Below, one piece after another: positions 9,661 to 16,888 of a stretch of DNA of 34,799 nt. How positions within the stretch are numbered: the stretch's first letter is position 1; every line of letters starts with the position of its first letter. The translations under genes were made by a program, and so were the position numbers. Origin of the DNA: Flavobacterium psychrophilum (GTDB lineage: Bacteria; Bacteroidota; Bacteroidia; Flavobacteriales; Flavobacteriaceae); NCBI GenBank assembly GCA_003243255.1, contig QFQM01000027.1:1-34799 (forward strand), in the 5' to 3' direction. The notes under the pieces are model-generated. The model did not search any database and was not told where the DNA came from. It saw only the letters and a program-made list of their open reading frames with translations.

Positions 9661-9690
9661 AAACCCGTCTGATTTTACTCAAACGGGTTT
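9661..9690 (-). terminator. his operon attenuator terminator
   Basis: In the transcript AAACCCGT (9690-9683 side) pairs perfectly with ACGGGTTT over 8 bp around a 14-nt loop, followed by a U-rich tail (TTTATTT). It lies between the leader peptide stop and hisG, 56 nt upstream of the hisG start. Its upstream arm and loop overlap the segment 9677-9685 that can instead pair with the leader, which is the hallmark of an attenuator. Confidence 0.82.
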
Positions 9691-9766
9691 AGAAAATATT
9701 TTAAGTTAACTACATATCATTTTCTTCTCGCATTTGAGCCAGTGTGAAAATGATGATGATGTAGTT
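9677..9766 (-). promoter_or_regulatory. his attenuator: alternative leader hairpins
   Basis: Two pairings compete in the leader RNA. Segment 9746-9766, containing the His codons, can pair with 9708-9724 just past the leader stop (AACTACAT with ATGTAGTT and ATCATTTTC with GAAAATGAT, with one 4-nt bulge). The region inside that hairpin loop, 9731-9739 (GCTCAAATG), can pair with 9677-9685 (CGTTTGAGT) over 9 bp including two G-U pairs, which destroys the terminator. A ribosome stalled on the His codons would mask the first segment and free the second, giving read-through; a ribosome reaching the stop would favour termination. Confidence 0.75.
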
Positions 9767-9779
9767 GATTAAATGTCAT
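9717..9779 (-). CDS. hisL: his operon leader peptide
   Basis: A 20-codon open frame begins at the ATG at 9779 and ends with TGA at 9717-9719. The peptide contains the run HHHHFH at residues 7-12, five histidines within six residues, followed by a short tail ending in RRK. It lies just downstream of a good Bacteroidota promoter and just upstream of a U-tailed hairpin and hisG. The codons for histidine lie in the first strand of a hairpin, so translation speed through them would set the RNA fold. The function in attenuation is inferred from this architecture; no name is attached to it in the sequence. Confidence 0.85.
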   Translation of the reverse strand: MTFNQLHHHHFHTGSNARRK

Positions 9780-9812
9780 ATTTTGTGTTATCAGTGTTAG
9801 TTGCTGATGAGG

Positions 9813-9842
9813 CAAATATATGTATTATTTTCAAAAAACAAA
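9813..9842 (-). promoter_or_regulatory. his operon promoter
   Basis: On the minus strand a TTTG at 9842-9839 is followed after 18 nt by TATATTTG at 9820-9813, an exact match to the TAnnTTTG -7 consensus of Bacteroidota with plausible spacing. It lies 33 nt upstream of the leader peptide start, leaving room for a short 5' end. This is the best promoter match in the window. Confidence 0.65.
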
Positions 9843-9930
9843 TAAATTTGATTTTTATCTTCCGCCTGGATTTTTTTATCGAAACATTTAAATCACAGAT
9901 TGTGAAGTGCGTAGCGGAAAATTACTTGTG

Positions 9931-10575
9931 CTATATACCTTTATTTATTTCTATTATTTGTTCCTCTGCAATAGCATAAACGCTATCATTTCTTCCGGGA
10001 TCCATAAGATAAGTTCCTGTAAAATCTCCAAAAGCAGGTAATATCATTTGTGTTGGGGTGCGAAAAAAACAAGGTAGTTTTAGAAACTGTCTTCCTTTTC
10101 CTGACAAGAGAACAGCTGGATGTATGTGCCCTGAAAAAGTAAAAAAATCTTCACGTTCTTCAGGATAATGTGTCATCAAAAAGCCGTCCAATGATAGTTC
10201 GGATACTACAGTTATATTTAATTTTTCATATTCATAATGAGAAATAATATCGTGATTACCGGCAACTAATATAATTGGGCGAGCAGTTTGTTCAACCCAT
10301 TCCTGAAACAGTTGCCATTCTTTGTTAAGGGTACTATGAAACAGGTCGCCCAAAAAGCAAATACTCTCAGGGTCAAAGTAATCTACCACGCGGTCGAGCT
10401 TTATAAAATTGCTGAATATTGCATTTTCGGGCAGGGGCGAACCATGTTTTCTGAAGTGCGATATTTTGCCGAGATGTGTATCGGATATTAAAAGCATACG
10501 TTTTTCTACCCAGTACATTCCGCCTGAGCAATGCAAAACGAAGGTATTATTATTAATTTCTATTTCTAAAGTCAT
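9931..10575 (-). CDS. pdeM: Ligase-associated DNA damage response endonuclease PdeM (calcineurin-like phosphoesterase)
   Basis: A 214-residue metallophosphoesterase with all metal motifs: SDTHLG (Asp32, His34), GDLFH near 75, GNHD near 106 and the GHIHP motif near 150. The family member from Pseudomonas (MPE) is known as a manganese-dependent single-strand DNA endonuclease, and its gene travels with the ligase, helicase and exonuclease genes found just upstream here. In this window it is separated from the helicase gene by a small gene on the opposite strand. No convincing promoter is visible in the 29 nt upstream of its start, so it may depend on read-through from the helicase gene; this is inference. 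Confidence 0.93.
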   Translation of the reverse strand: MTLEIEINNNTFVLHCSGGMYWVEKRMLLISDTHLGKISHFRKHGSPLPENAIFSNFIKLDRVVDYFDPESICFLGDLFHSTLNKEWQLFQEWVEQTARPIILVAGNHDIISHYEYEKLNITVVSELSLDGFLMTHYPEEREDFFTFSGHIHPAVLLSGKGRQFLKLPCFFRTPTQMILPAFGDFTGTYLMDPGRNDSVYAIAEEQIIEINKGI

Positions 10576-10604
10576 TATATTTAGACCTTTAATTTACATT
10601 GTTT

Positions 10605-10802
10605 ATGAGATATGTAATTGCTTTCTTTTTCCCGTGGCTATCACTGATTTTACAGGGAAAAATTCTTAGTGGCATTATATGCCTTATCCTGCAAATTACA
10701 ATAATTGGATGGATTCCTGCATTCATATGGGCTGTAACTTCTTTAAACCGTATGTATGCCGACAGGCGAACCAATCGTATTATTAGAGCTATGGCTAAAT
10801 AA
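10605..10802 (+). CDS. Pmp3/YqaE-family small membrane protein
   Basis: A 65-residue protein with two hydrophobic segments (about 2-18 and 22-46) and a basic C-terminal tail. The pattern FFFPWLSLILQGK, then a second helix ending IIGWIPAFIWAV, matches the Pmp3/YqaE/UPF0057 family (PPLGVxLxxG..., LGYxPGxxHA in canonical members). In fungi and plants these proteins affect membrane potential and salt tolerance; bacterial roles are poorly known. The ATG at 10605 is preferred over a TTG two codons upstream. It is encoded on the plus strand between the oppositely oriented helicase and pdeM genes; its stop is only 1 nt from the helicase stop. TATATTTA at 10576-10583 is a near match to the -7 element but would overlap the start of pdeM. 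Confidence 0.82.
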   Translation: MRYVIAFFFPWLSLILQGKILSGIICLILQITIIGWIPAFIWAVTSLNRMYADRRTNRIIRAMAK

Positions 10803-10803
10803 A

Positions 10804-13263
10804 TTATTTCATATAGTTAGCCGTCATTTTTTTGATTCGTTCTGCCAGTGTTTCGCTGGATAAGCGTTCCCTGAGCCTGTCGGTTATTATCGGGAAGCTG
10901 AAAGGTGTTGGCTTCTCGCATCGTTTCCATACAATTTCCTGATTTTGTATACGTTCAAGGGCAAGAATTAAACGGCCTTCTTCTAACTGATGCTCAAAGG
11001 TTTCACGATACGCCTGCTGAAATAAAAGGTTGTTGGGCTCATAATCACGAAATACCTCAAAAATGAGCTGGCTGCTGCTTTGCAGGTGCTTTGTCTTTAC
11101 TACCTTTCCGGGATAACCGGTAAATACCAATCCTGCAATTACGGCAATATCCCTGAATTTTCGCCTGGCCATTTCGGTTGCATTAAGGCTTTGCTGTAAA
11201 TCCGCGTGCAAATGCACTGGTGTAAATAAGTCGTTGTCGAGAACCTGCTGCATGTCAATTTCCTTATCTGAAAGTAACTCAAACCCATAGTCATTATAAG
11301 CTAATGAAAATGTTATAGGACTGAGCAGACTGATGCGGTAGGCCATAACGCTCGCCAAGGCCTCATGCACATATCGTCCTTCAAAAGGGTAAAATATAGC
11401 ATGATAGCCCTCACGGGTTTTAAATGTTTCTATCAGGAACTGATTATCTGTTGGTACAATGCTTTCCTTTCGCTGCCGGGTAAACATAGGCTCTAGCGAT
11501 CTTAGTTCCCTGCTCATCGATTCTGTATTTGCAGCATAGAGTTCTTCTCTTATAAGCTCACTCATCTGGCTGGATAATGTAAGTCGTCCACCCATCCAGC
11601 TGGCATGTACGGCTTTTGCACCCGGGTTTGCCATTCGTACTATTACTTCCATATTGCGTATGCGTATGAGTTCGAGTTTGCGGCCTGCAAAAATGAATAT
11701 GTCCCCGGGACTAAGTTTGGAGACAAACCATTCTTCAATACTGCCTATATAGCCACCTCCTAAAAACTTGACATTCATAACAGAGTCGCCTACAATTGTG
11801 CCTATCTGCATCCTGTGCCTGAGTGCAGTTGTTTTACTGTTTACCTTAAATTTGCCATCGCTTTCAATTTCCACTTTTTTATATTCATCATATGCCTGTA
11901 GACTTTGGCTGCCACGCGTAATAAAGTTGAGGCAAAACTGCCATTCTTCATCTGTAATGCCCTGATAGCAAAAGGTGTCTTGTATTTCTTTAAAAATTTC
12001 AGCAGGGTAAAAACCATCGCTCACTGCAAGAGTAACAAGGTATTGTATTAATACGTCCCAGCTATTAAGGTAAGGTACACGATCTTCAACTACCGTTTCT
12101 TTTACGGCACGGCGTAGGGCAGAGGCCTCAACCAATTCTATGGCATGTGTAGCTAGAAAATAAATGTTACTTTCCTGTCCCGGTCGATGTCCGCTTCGGC
12201 CTGCACGCTGTAAAAAACGCGCCACACCTTTAGGTCCGCCTATTTGCACTACAGTCTCTACCGGAGCAAAATCGACACCTAAATCAAGGCTGGAAGTACA
12301 TACTACGGCCCTGAGCTGTTCATCACGTATTGCCTGTTCAACCCATTGACGGGTTTCTCGTGCAATACTACCATGGTGCATGGCAAGCTCACCTGCAAAT
12401 TCAGGATATTTGGTAAGCAGTGCCTGAAACCATAATTCGCATTGCGAACGGGTGTTGCAGAAAATCAGTGTTGTTTTACTCTTTTTTATAATATTAGCTA
12501 CTTCATCTACAAGATGCAGCCCCATATGTCCCCGCCACGGATAAGCATCCATTTTTTCAGGAATGGCTGATATTACGTTTATCTTTTTATTGATGTGTGC
12601 ACGAACCATAGTTGAATTGGTATACGCTTCGCTATCAGGCCCCAGAAGTACTTCCAAAGCCTGTTTTAAATTACCTATTGTTGCAGATATTCCCCAAATC
12701 CGTAACTGTGGAGCTATATGTTTTAATCTGCTTAACGCCAGTTCTACCTGCACCCCACGTTTGGTACCCAAAAGCTCGTGCCATTCATCAATTATAATAG
12801 CCCCGCATGTTTTAAAAACAGATTCATAACCTTTGGAAGCCAGCATAAGCTGCATACTTTCAGGAGTGGTTATAAGCAGGTCCGGCATTTTATTTTTTTG
12901 TTTTGAACGCTCAGATGCAGAAGTATCACCAGTGCGCACCCCAACCATTAGTCCGGTTTCGAGATCGTCGGACACCCTCTCGGCTGCCTGTTTAATCTCT
13001 GTAGCAAGTGCCCTTAAGGGCGTTATCCAGATAGCTTTAAGTCCGGATTTATGTTTTGTCTTATAATCGGGGTTGTTTTTCATGTAATCCAATATAACAG
13101 GAATCCAGAGTGCATAGGTTTTTCCGCTACCCGTAGGAGCATTAAGCAGTCCGTTCTTACCTTGTAAAAATGCTGTCCATGTTTGCGTCTGAAACGGAAA
13201 CGGTTTCCAGCCCCGGCCAGTAAACCAGTTTGTAGCGATATCAAAAAGTTCTTCCCTGTTCAT
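10804..13263 (-). CDS. Ligase-associated DNA damage response DEXH-box helicase (Lhr-core type)
   Basis: An 819-residue superfamily 2 helicase. Motif I is NAPTGSGKT (Lys48), motif Ia TPLRALA, motif II DEWH (159-162, with the Trp that is characteristic of Lhr), motif III SATIGN, motif IV FCNTRSQCE, motif V SLDLGVDFAPV and motif VI QRAGRSGHRPG. After the two RecA domains (to about residue 400) come winged-helix and Lhr-core C-terminal regions. Lhr-core enzymes are ATP-dependent 3'-5' translocases and helicases. The gene lies 27 nt downstream of the ligase stop and belongs to the same minus-strand cluster; the length is typical of the ligase-associated subfamily rather than of the much longer full-length Lhr. 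Confidence 0.95.
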   Translation of the reverse strand: MNREELFDIATNWFTGRGWKPFPFQTQTWTAFLQGKNGLLNAPTGSGKTYALWIPVILDYMKNNPDYKTKHKSGLKAIWITPLRALATEIKQAAERVSDDLETGLMVGVRTGDTSASERSKQKNKMPDLLITTPESMQLMLASKGYESVFKTCGAIIIDEWHELLGTKRGVQVELALSRLKHIAPQLRIWGISATIGNLKQALEVLLGPDSEAYTNSTMVRAHINKKINVISAIPEKMDAYPWRGHMGLHLVDEVANIIKKSKTTLIFCNTRSQCELWFQALLTKYPEFAGELAMHHGSIARETRQWVEQAIRDEQLRAVVCTSSLDLGVDFAPVETVVQIGGPKGVARFLQRAGRSGHRPGQESNIYFLATHAIELVEASALRRAVKETVVEDRVPYLNSWDVLIQYLVTLAVSDGFYPAEIFKEIQDTFCYQGITDEEWQFCLNFITRGSQSLQAYDEYKKVEIESDGKFKVNSKTTALRHRMQIGTIVGDSVMNVKFLGGGYIGSIEEWFVSKLSPGDIFIFAGRKLELIRIRNMEVIVRMANPGAKAVHASWMGGRLTLSSQMSELIREELYAANTESMSRELRSLEPMFTRQRKESIVPTDNQFLIETFKTREGYHAIFYPFEGRYVHEALASVMAYRISLLSPITFSLAYNDYGFELLSDKEIDMQQVLDNDLFTPVHLHADLQQSLNATEMARRKFRDIAVIAGLVFTGYPGKVVKTKHLQSSSQLIFEVFRDYEPNNLLFQQAYRETFEHQLEEGRLILALERIQNQEIVWKRCEKPTPFSFPIITDRLRERLSSETLAERIKKMTANYMK

Positions 13264-13290
13264 ATAATGTGATGTAGTTCTATATGGGCT

Positions 13291-14895
13291 TTAACCCGGT
13301 ATCATGGCTTTTAAGTCGTCAATAGTGTTCGCTTCCTCAATGGTTTTATCATTCCGCCAGCGTAATATACGCGGAAAACGGGTGGCTACACCACTTTTAT
13401 GCCTGCCTGAAAAAGCAATTCCCTCAAAACCTATCTCAAAAACGAGTTTGGGTGTTACGCTCCGAACAGGACCGAAACGCTCCAAAGTGTTCTTCTTTAT
13501 ATAGTCATCAACCATACGGAATTCTGCATCTGTAAGTCCGGAATAAGCTTTGGCAAATGTTACCAGTTCTTTATTTCCGTTTTCGTTTGTCTGCCATAAG
13601 GCAAATGTGTAATCCGTAAACAGGTTGGCACGACGGCCACTGCCACGCATGGCATAGGTAAGTACGGCATCAATGCTAAAAGGATCAAGTTTCCATTTCC
13701 ACCAGTCACCTTTTTTGCGTCCAACACCATAGGCAGAATCATTTCGTTTAAACATCAGGCCTTCGCTTCTTAAATCCCTGGCTTTAGCTTTTTCGTGTAA
13801 TGCTTCATTCCAGTCCTTCAGCTGAATTCTCTCTGAAATCTGAAGTGGTAGCTGATAGTTTTTTACCTGCTCGTATAAATTTTCGAGAAGTTTACGTCTT
13901 TCGGTATAAGGCAGATTACGGATATCCTCACCGTTCCATTCGAGTAGGTCGTAAGCCCTGATAATAACGGGCGTTTTTTTCAATAGGGCCGGAGTTACCA
14001 CCTTACGTCCGATGCGTGTTTGGAGGTCGTTGAATGAACCGATGTTATCCTCTATCCAGGGTAATATTTCCCCATCGATTACAGTGCCATTTGGGATAAC
14101 TCCCAAAAAGCTATTGAATTCAGGATATTTGTCAGTAACCAGTTCTTCACCGCGACTCCATATATACAATTGATCATTGCGAACTATTGTCTGACTGCGA
14201 ATACCATCCCATTTATGTTCAGAGCTCCAGTTGCTTACATCGCCTAAATCTTCTATTTCACCTTCAACAGCATAGGCAAGGTAAAAGGGGTAGGGCTTAG
14301 AGAGGAAATCCTGCGCTTTTTCCTCCAATACCAAATCTTTAAAGCTAATACCGGCCGGATCCCAGTCGCCCATAAGTTTATAGGCCAACACATCTTCATC
14401 TACTCCTGTAGCCTTGCTCAGGGCACGTGTCATAAGTTTCTGGCTTACACCAATACGAAAACTACCTGTTATAAGTTTGGTGAAAACAAACCGCTCATAA
14501 TAGTTAAGCGATAACCAATTGTTGTGTAAATATTCTTTTTTCTCAGCATCAGTCTTTTTCTTGAGAACAATCATTTCCTCTACAAACTCCGTCAGTGTTT
14601 TTTCGCTATGATCTTTGGACGCAGGTATAACAAGGGCAATGGTTTCTGCCAAGTCACCTACAATGTGATAAGAGTCTTCAAACAGCCATAATGGTATATT
14701 AGCAAGTTCCGCTGCCCAAAGTCGTAACAGGGTTGTATTTACCGGGCGTGGAGGTCTTCTGTGCGACAGGATGGCAATTGTCCATACTTTATCCGTATCG
14801 CTTGCTTTACGGAAATATTCGGTAAGAGCATCTACCTTTATGTTGGTTTTGTTGCTGCTGTCTAGCGTCTTAATGAGTTCGGCAAAATTTTTCAT
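13291..14895 (-). CDS. ATP-dependent DNA ligase, damage-response cluster type
   Basis: A 534-residue ATP-dependent ligase. An N-terminal helical DNA-binding domain (about 1-200) precedes the nucleotidyltransferase domain, where the AMP-accepting lysine is Lys228 in EHKWDGIRSQ. Further nucleotidyltransferase motifs are GTVIDGEI (III), SEGLMFKR (IV) and GDWWKWKL (V), followed by an OB-fold domain with GRRANLFTDYT. The start overlaps the exonuclease stop (ATGA), showing tight coupling. It is the second ATP-dependent ligase in this window, besides LigD; the main replicative ligase in such bacteria is an NAD-dependent enzyme, not present here. It should seal ends processed by the exonuclease and PdeM, which is inferred from the conserved gene set. 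Confidence 0.96.
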   Translation of the reverse strand: MKNFAELIKTLDSSNKTNIKVDALTEYFRKASDTDKVWTIAILSHRRPPRPVNTTLLRLWAAELANIPLWLFEDSYHIVGDLAETIALVIPASKDHSEKTLTEFVEEMIVLKKKTDAEKKEYLHNNWLSLNYYERFVFTKLITGSFRIGVSQKLMTRALSKATGVDEDVLAYKLMGDWDPAGISFKDLVLEEKAQDFLSKPYPFYLAYAVEGEIEDLGDVSNWSSEHKWDGIRSQTIVRNDQLYIWSRGEELVTDKYPEFNSFLGVIPNGTVIDGEILPWIEDNIGSFNDLQTRIGRKVVTPALLKKTPVIIRAYDLLEWNGEDIRNLPYTERRKLLENLYEQVKNYQLPLQISERIQLKDWNEALHEKAKARDLRSEGLMFKRNDSAYGVGRKKGDWWKWKLDPFSIDAVLTYAMRGSGRRANLFTDYTFALWQTNENGNKELVTFAKAYSGLTDAEFRMVDDYIKKNTLERFGPVRSVTPKLVFEIGFEGIAFSGRHKSGVATRFPRILRWRNDKTIEEANTIDDLKAMIPG

Positions 14896-15935
14896 AGCAC
14901 ATCTCCTTTCTCTTCTGCCATTTCTTCAGGCTCTTTACTATCCGTTTCGCCTTCATCACCTTCGTATTGCGTATGTTCGGTACGGGCATCGTAGCCTAGT
15001 TCACGCAGGTAGGTACTAAAAATATCACTGTAACCATGAGTGCAGATAATTTTTTCGGCTCCTGTAGCCTGTATGCTTTCTAACAGGCCTGTCCAGTCAC
15101 AGTGGTCGCTAAGAACGAATCCTTTATCAATGGCGCGTCTTCTCCTTGCTCCGCGAAATGCCATCCAACCGCTGGCTGAACCCGTTACATAAGGAGTCAT
15201 ACGCTTTATCCACGGACTGCCATGCGCACTTGGTGGTGCGAGTACAATACTGCCCTGCAAATCTTCTTTTTTGGTTTCGTGGGTTATTAGGGTGGTTTCC
15301 GGAAGCTCAACCATCGTACGTATTATATTAGTCATGTTCTCAACGGCACCGTGGGTAAAAATTCGCCCGATTGAGGGATCAAGATATTTTAATAAACGTT
15401 GTGCTTTGCCAAGAGTATAACCAAACAGAACTGATGTTTGCCCTTCGGCTTTATTTTGGGACCACCAGGTATTTATGTCGTTCATAACTTCCTGTTGAGG
15501 TGTCCACTTAAAGCAGGGAAGCCCAAAGGTGTTTTCGGTAATGAATGTATGGCATTTTACTACTTCATAAGGTGTTGAAATGCCATCATCTTCGGTCTTG
15601 TAGTCGCCGGTAAATACCCATATCTCACCTTTATATTCAACCCGTACCTGTGCGCTCCCTACTATATGTCCGGCCGGGTGAAATGAAAAAGTAACACCGT
15701 TAATGGTAAACGTTTCTCCCCATTCCTTGCCGGTAACACTTATGTCTCCTAGGCGATGTTTGATAATAGGCACATTCATATGATGTGTAATGTAACTGCC
15801 ATGGCCCCATCGGGCGTGGTCGCTGTGTCCGTGTGTAATAATCGCTTTGGGCACAGCTCGCCACGGATCCAGATACACATCGGCCTGTGCACAGTAAATA
15901 CCTTTATCATTAAATGCGAGCAGGGGCTGTTTCAT
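14892..15935 (-). CDS. Ligase-associated DNA damage response exonuclease (MBL fold)
   Basis: A 347-residue metallo-beta-lactamase-fold nuclease related to SNM1/CPSF-type enzymes. The HxHxDH metal site is His35-Gly-His37-Ser-Asp39-His40 (THGHSDH), followed by HPAGHIVGSAQV, TGDYKTE and a C-terminal SDHCDWTGLLE and CTHGYSD. The C-terminal 25 residues are strongly acidic and probably flexible. It is the first gene of the minus-strand repair cluster and faces ku across a 161-bp intergenic region. I see no strong promoter match in that region on either strand. Confidence 0.95.
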   Translation of the reverse strand: MKQPLLAFNDKGIYCAQADVYLDPWRAVPKAIITHGHSDHARWGHGSYITHHMNVPIIKHRLGDISVTGKEWGETFTINGVTFSFHPAGHIVGSAQVRVEYKGEIWVFTGDYKTEDDGISTPYEVVKCHTFITENTFGLPCFKWTPQQEVMNDINTWWSQNKAEGQTSVLFGYTLGKAQRLLKYLDPSIGRIFTHGAVENMTNIIRTMVELPETTLITHETKKEDLQGSIVLAPPSAHGSPWIKRMTPYVTGSASGWMAFRGARRRRAIDKGFVLSDHCDWTGLLESIQATGAEKIICTHGYSDIFSTYLRELGYDARTEHTQYEGDEGETDSKEPEEMAEEKGDVL

Positions 15936-16096
15936 TTTTACAGTTTTACATAAAGTTACAAACTGTATTCCTTTGATAATATAAGGTTTTGAGAAGTTTA
16001 ACGGATTTTATCATTTTTAATTAATGGAATATTAAATAGTTATGAATTGCCTTTTGTTCTTTTTAAATTCATTATCTGAATGTAAAAAAATGAATT

Positions 16097-16882
16097 ATGA
16101 AAGCATTATGGAAAGGCAGTATCAGCTTCGGACTTGTGCATATTCCGATAAAACTATATAGTGGTATCCAGACGCATCGCCTGGCACTGGATATGGTGCG
16201 TAAAAAGGATAAGTGTGCTATTCAGTATGTTCGTGTATGTAAAAAAGATGGAAAGGAAGTATCATGGGAAGATATAGCCAAAGGATACAGAAAGGAAAAT
16301 GGTGACTATGTGATTCTTGATAAAGATGATTTTGCCAAAGCCGCTCCTGAAAAAACACAATCGCTTGATATTTTTGAATTCATCAAAGAAGAAGAGATTC
16401 CGTCTAAATATCTTGAAAAACCCTATATAACCGAACCCGCAAAGGATGCCAAAAAAGTGTATGCCCTTTTAAGAGAGGCGCTTCGTAAGTCAGGGAAGGT
16501 TGGCCTTTGCAAATTTGTAATGCGTACTACGGAACATTTGGGCATTCTGAAAGTGGAAGAGGATGCAATACTGCTGATACAGATCAGGTTTGAAGATGAA
16601 CTTCGTGATCCGGATGAAGCAGGGCTTATCCCTAAAAATATAAAAATCGATACTAAAGAATTGTCTATGGCTATGAATATTATCGATCAGCTAACAGGTA
16701 CTTTTGACCCTGCAAAATATAAAGATACCTATAAGGCGGAACTGATTAAGATGATCAAGAAAAAAGCATCGGCTAAAAGTGGAGCGGCAGAACCTGCACC
16801 ACGAAGAAGGAAAAAAACGGCTGAAGCTAAAGATGATTTGCTTGAGCAGTTAAAAGCCAGTCTTGCAGCAATAAAAAACTAA
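16097..16882 (+). CDS. ku: Non-homologous end-joining protein Ku
   Basis: Bacterial Ku forms a homodimeric ring that binds double-strand DNA ends and recruits LigD. The 261-residue protein has the family start MKALWKGSISFGLVHIPIKLYSG, a long Ku core to about residue 215, and a short lysine-rich C-terminal tail (RRRKKTAEAK) followed by an amphipathic end, as in other bacterial Ku proteins. It is followed after 6 nt by ligD, so both are co-expressed. It is divergent from the exonuclease gene of the ligase-associated cluster. Confidence 0.98.
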   Translation: MKALWKGSISFGLVHIPIKLYSGIQTHRLALDMVRKKDKCAIQYVRVCKKDGKEVSWEDIAKGYRKENGDYVILDKDDFAKAAPEKTQSLDIFEFIKEEEIPSKYLEKPYITEPAKDAKKVYALLREALRKSGKVGLCKFVMRTTEHLGILKVEEDAILLIQIRFEDELRDPDEAGLIPKNIKIDTKELSMAMNIIDQLTGTFDPAKYKDTYKAELIKMIKKKASAKSGAAEPAPRRRKKTAEAKDDLLEQLKASLAAIKN

Positions 16883-16888
16883 ACCGTA

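Noticed and set aside
9605..9682. Upstream extension of hisG by 26 codons
   Set aside because: The longer start lies inside the attenuator stem, and the protein from 9604 already has the normal long-form length and N-terminal motif.
10589..10774. Minus-strand open frame opposite the Pmp3-like gene
   Set aside because: It is antisense to a recognisable family and its translation has no recognisable pattern; it is an overlap shadow.
15936..16096. Promoters for the exonuclease and ku genes in their shared gap
   Set aside because: Several near matches to TAnnTTTG exist on both strands, but none has the full motif with proper spacing, so none is listed.
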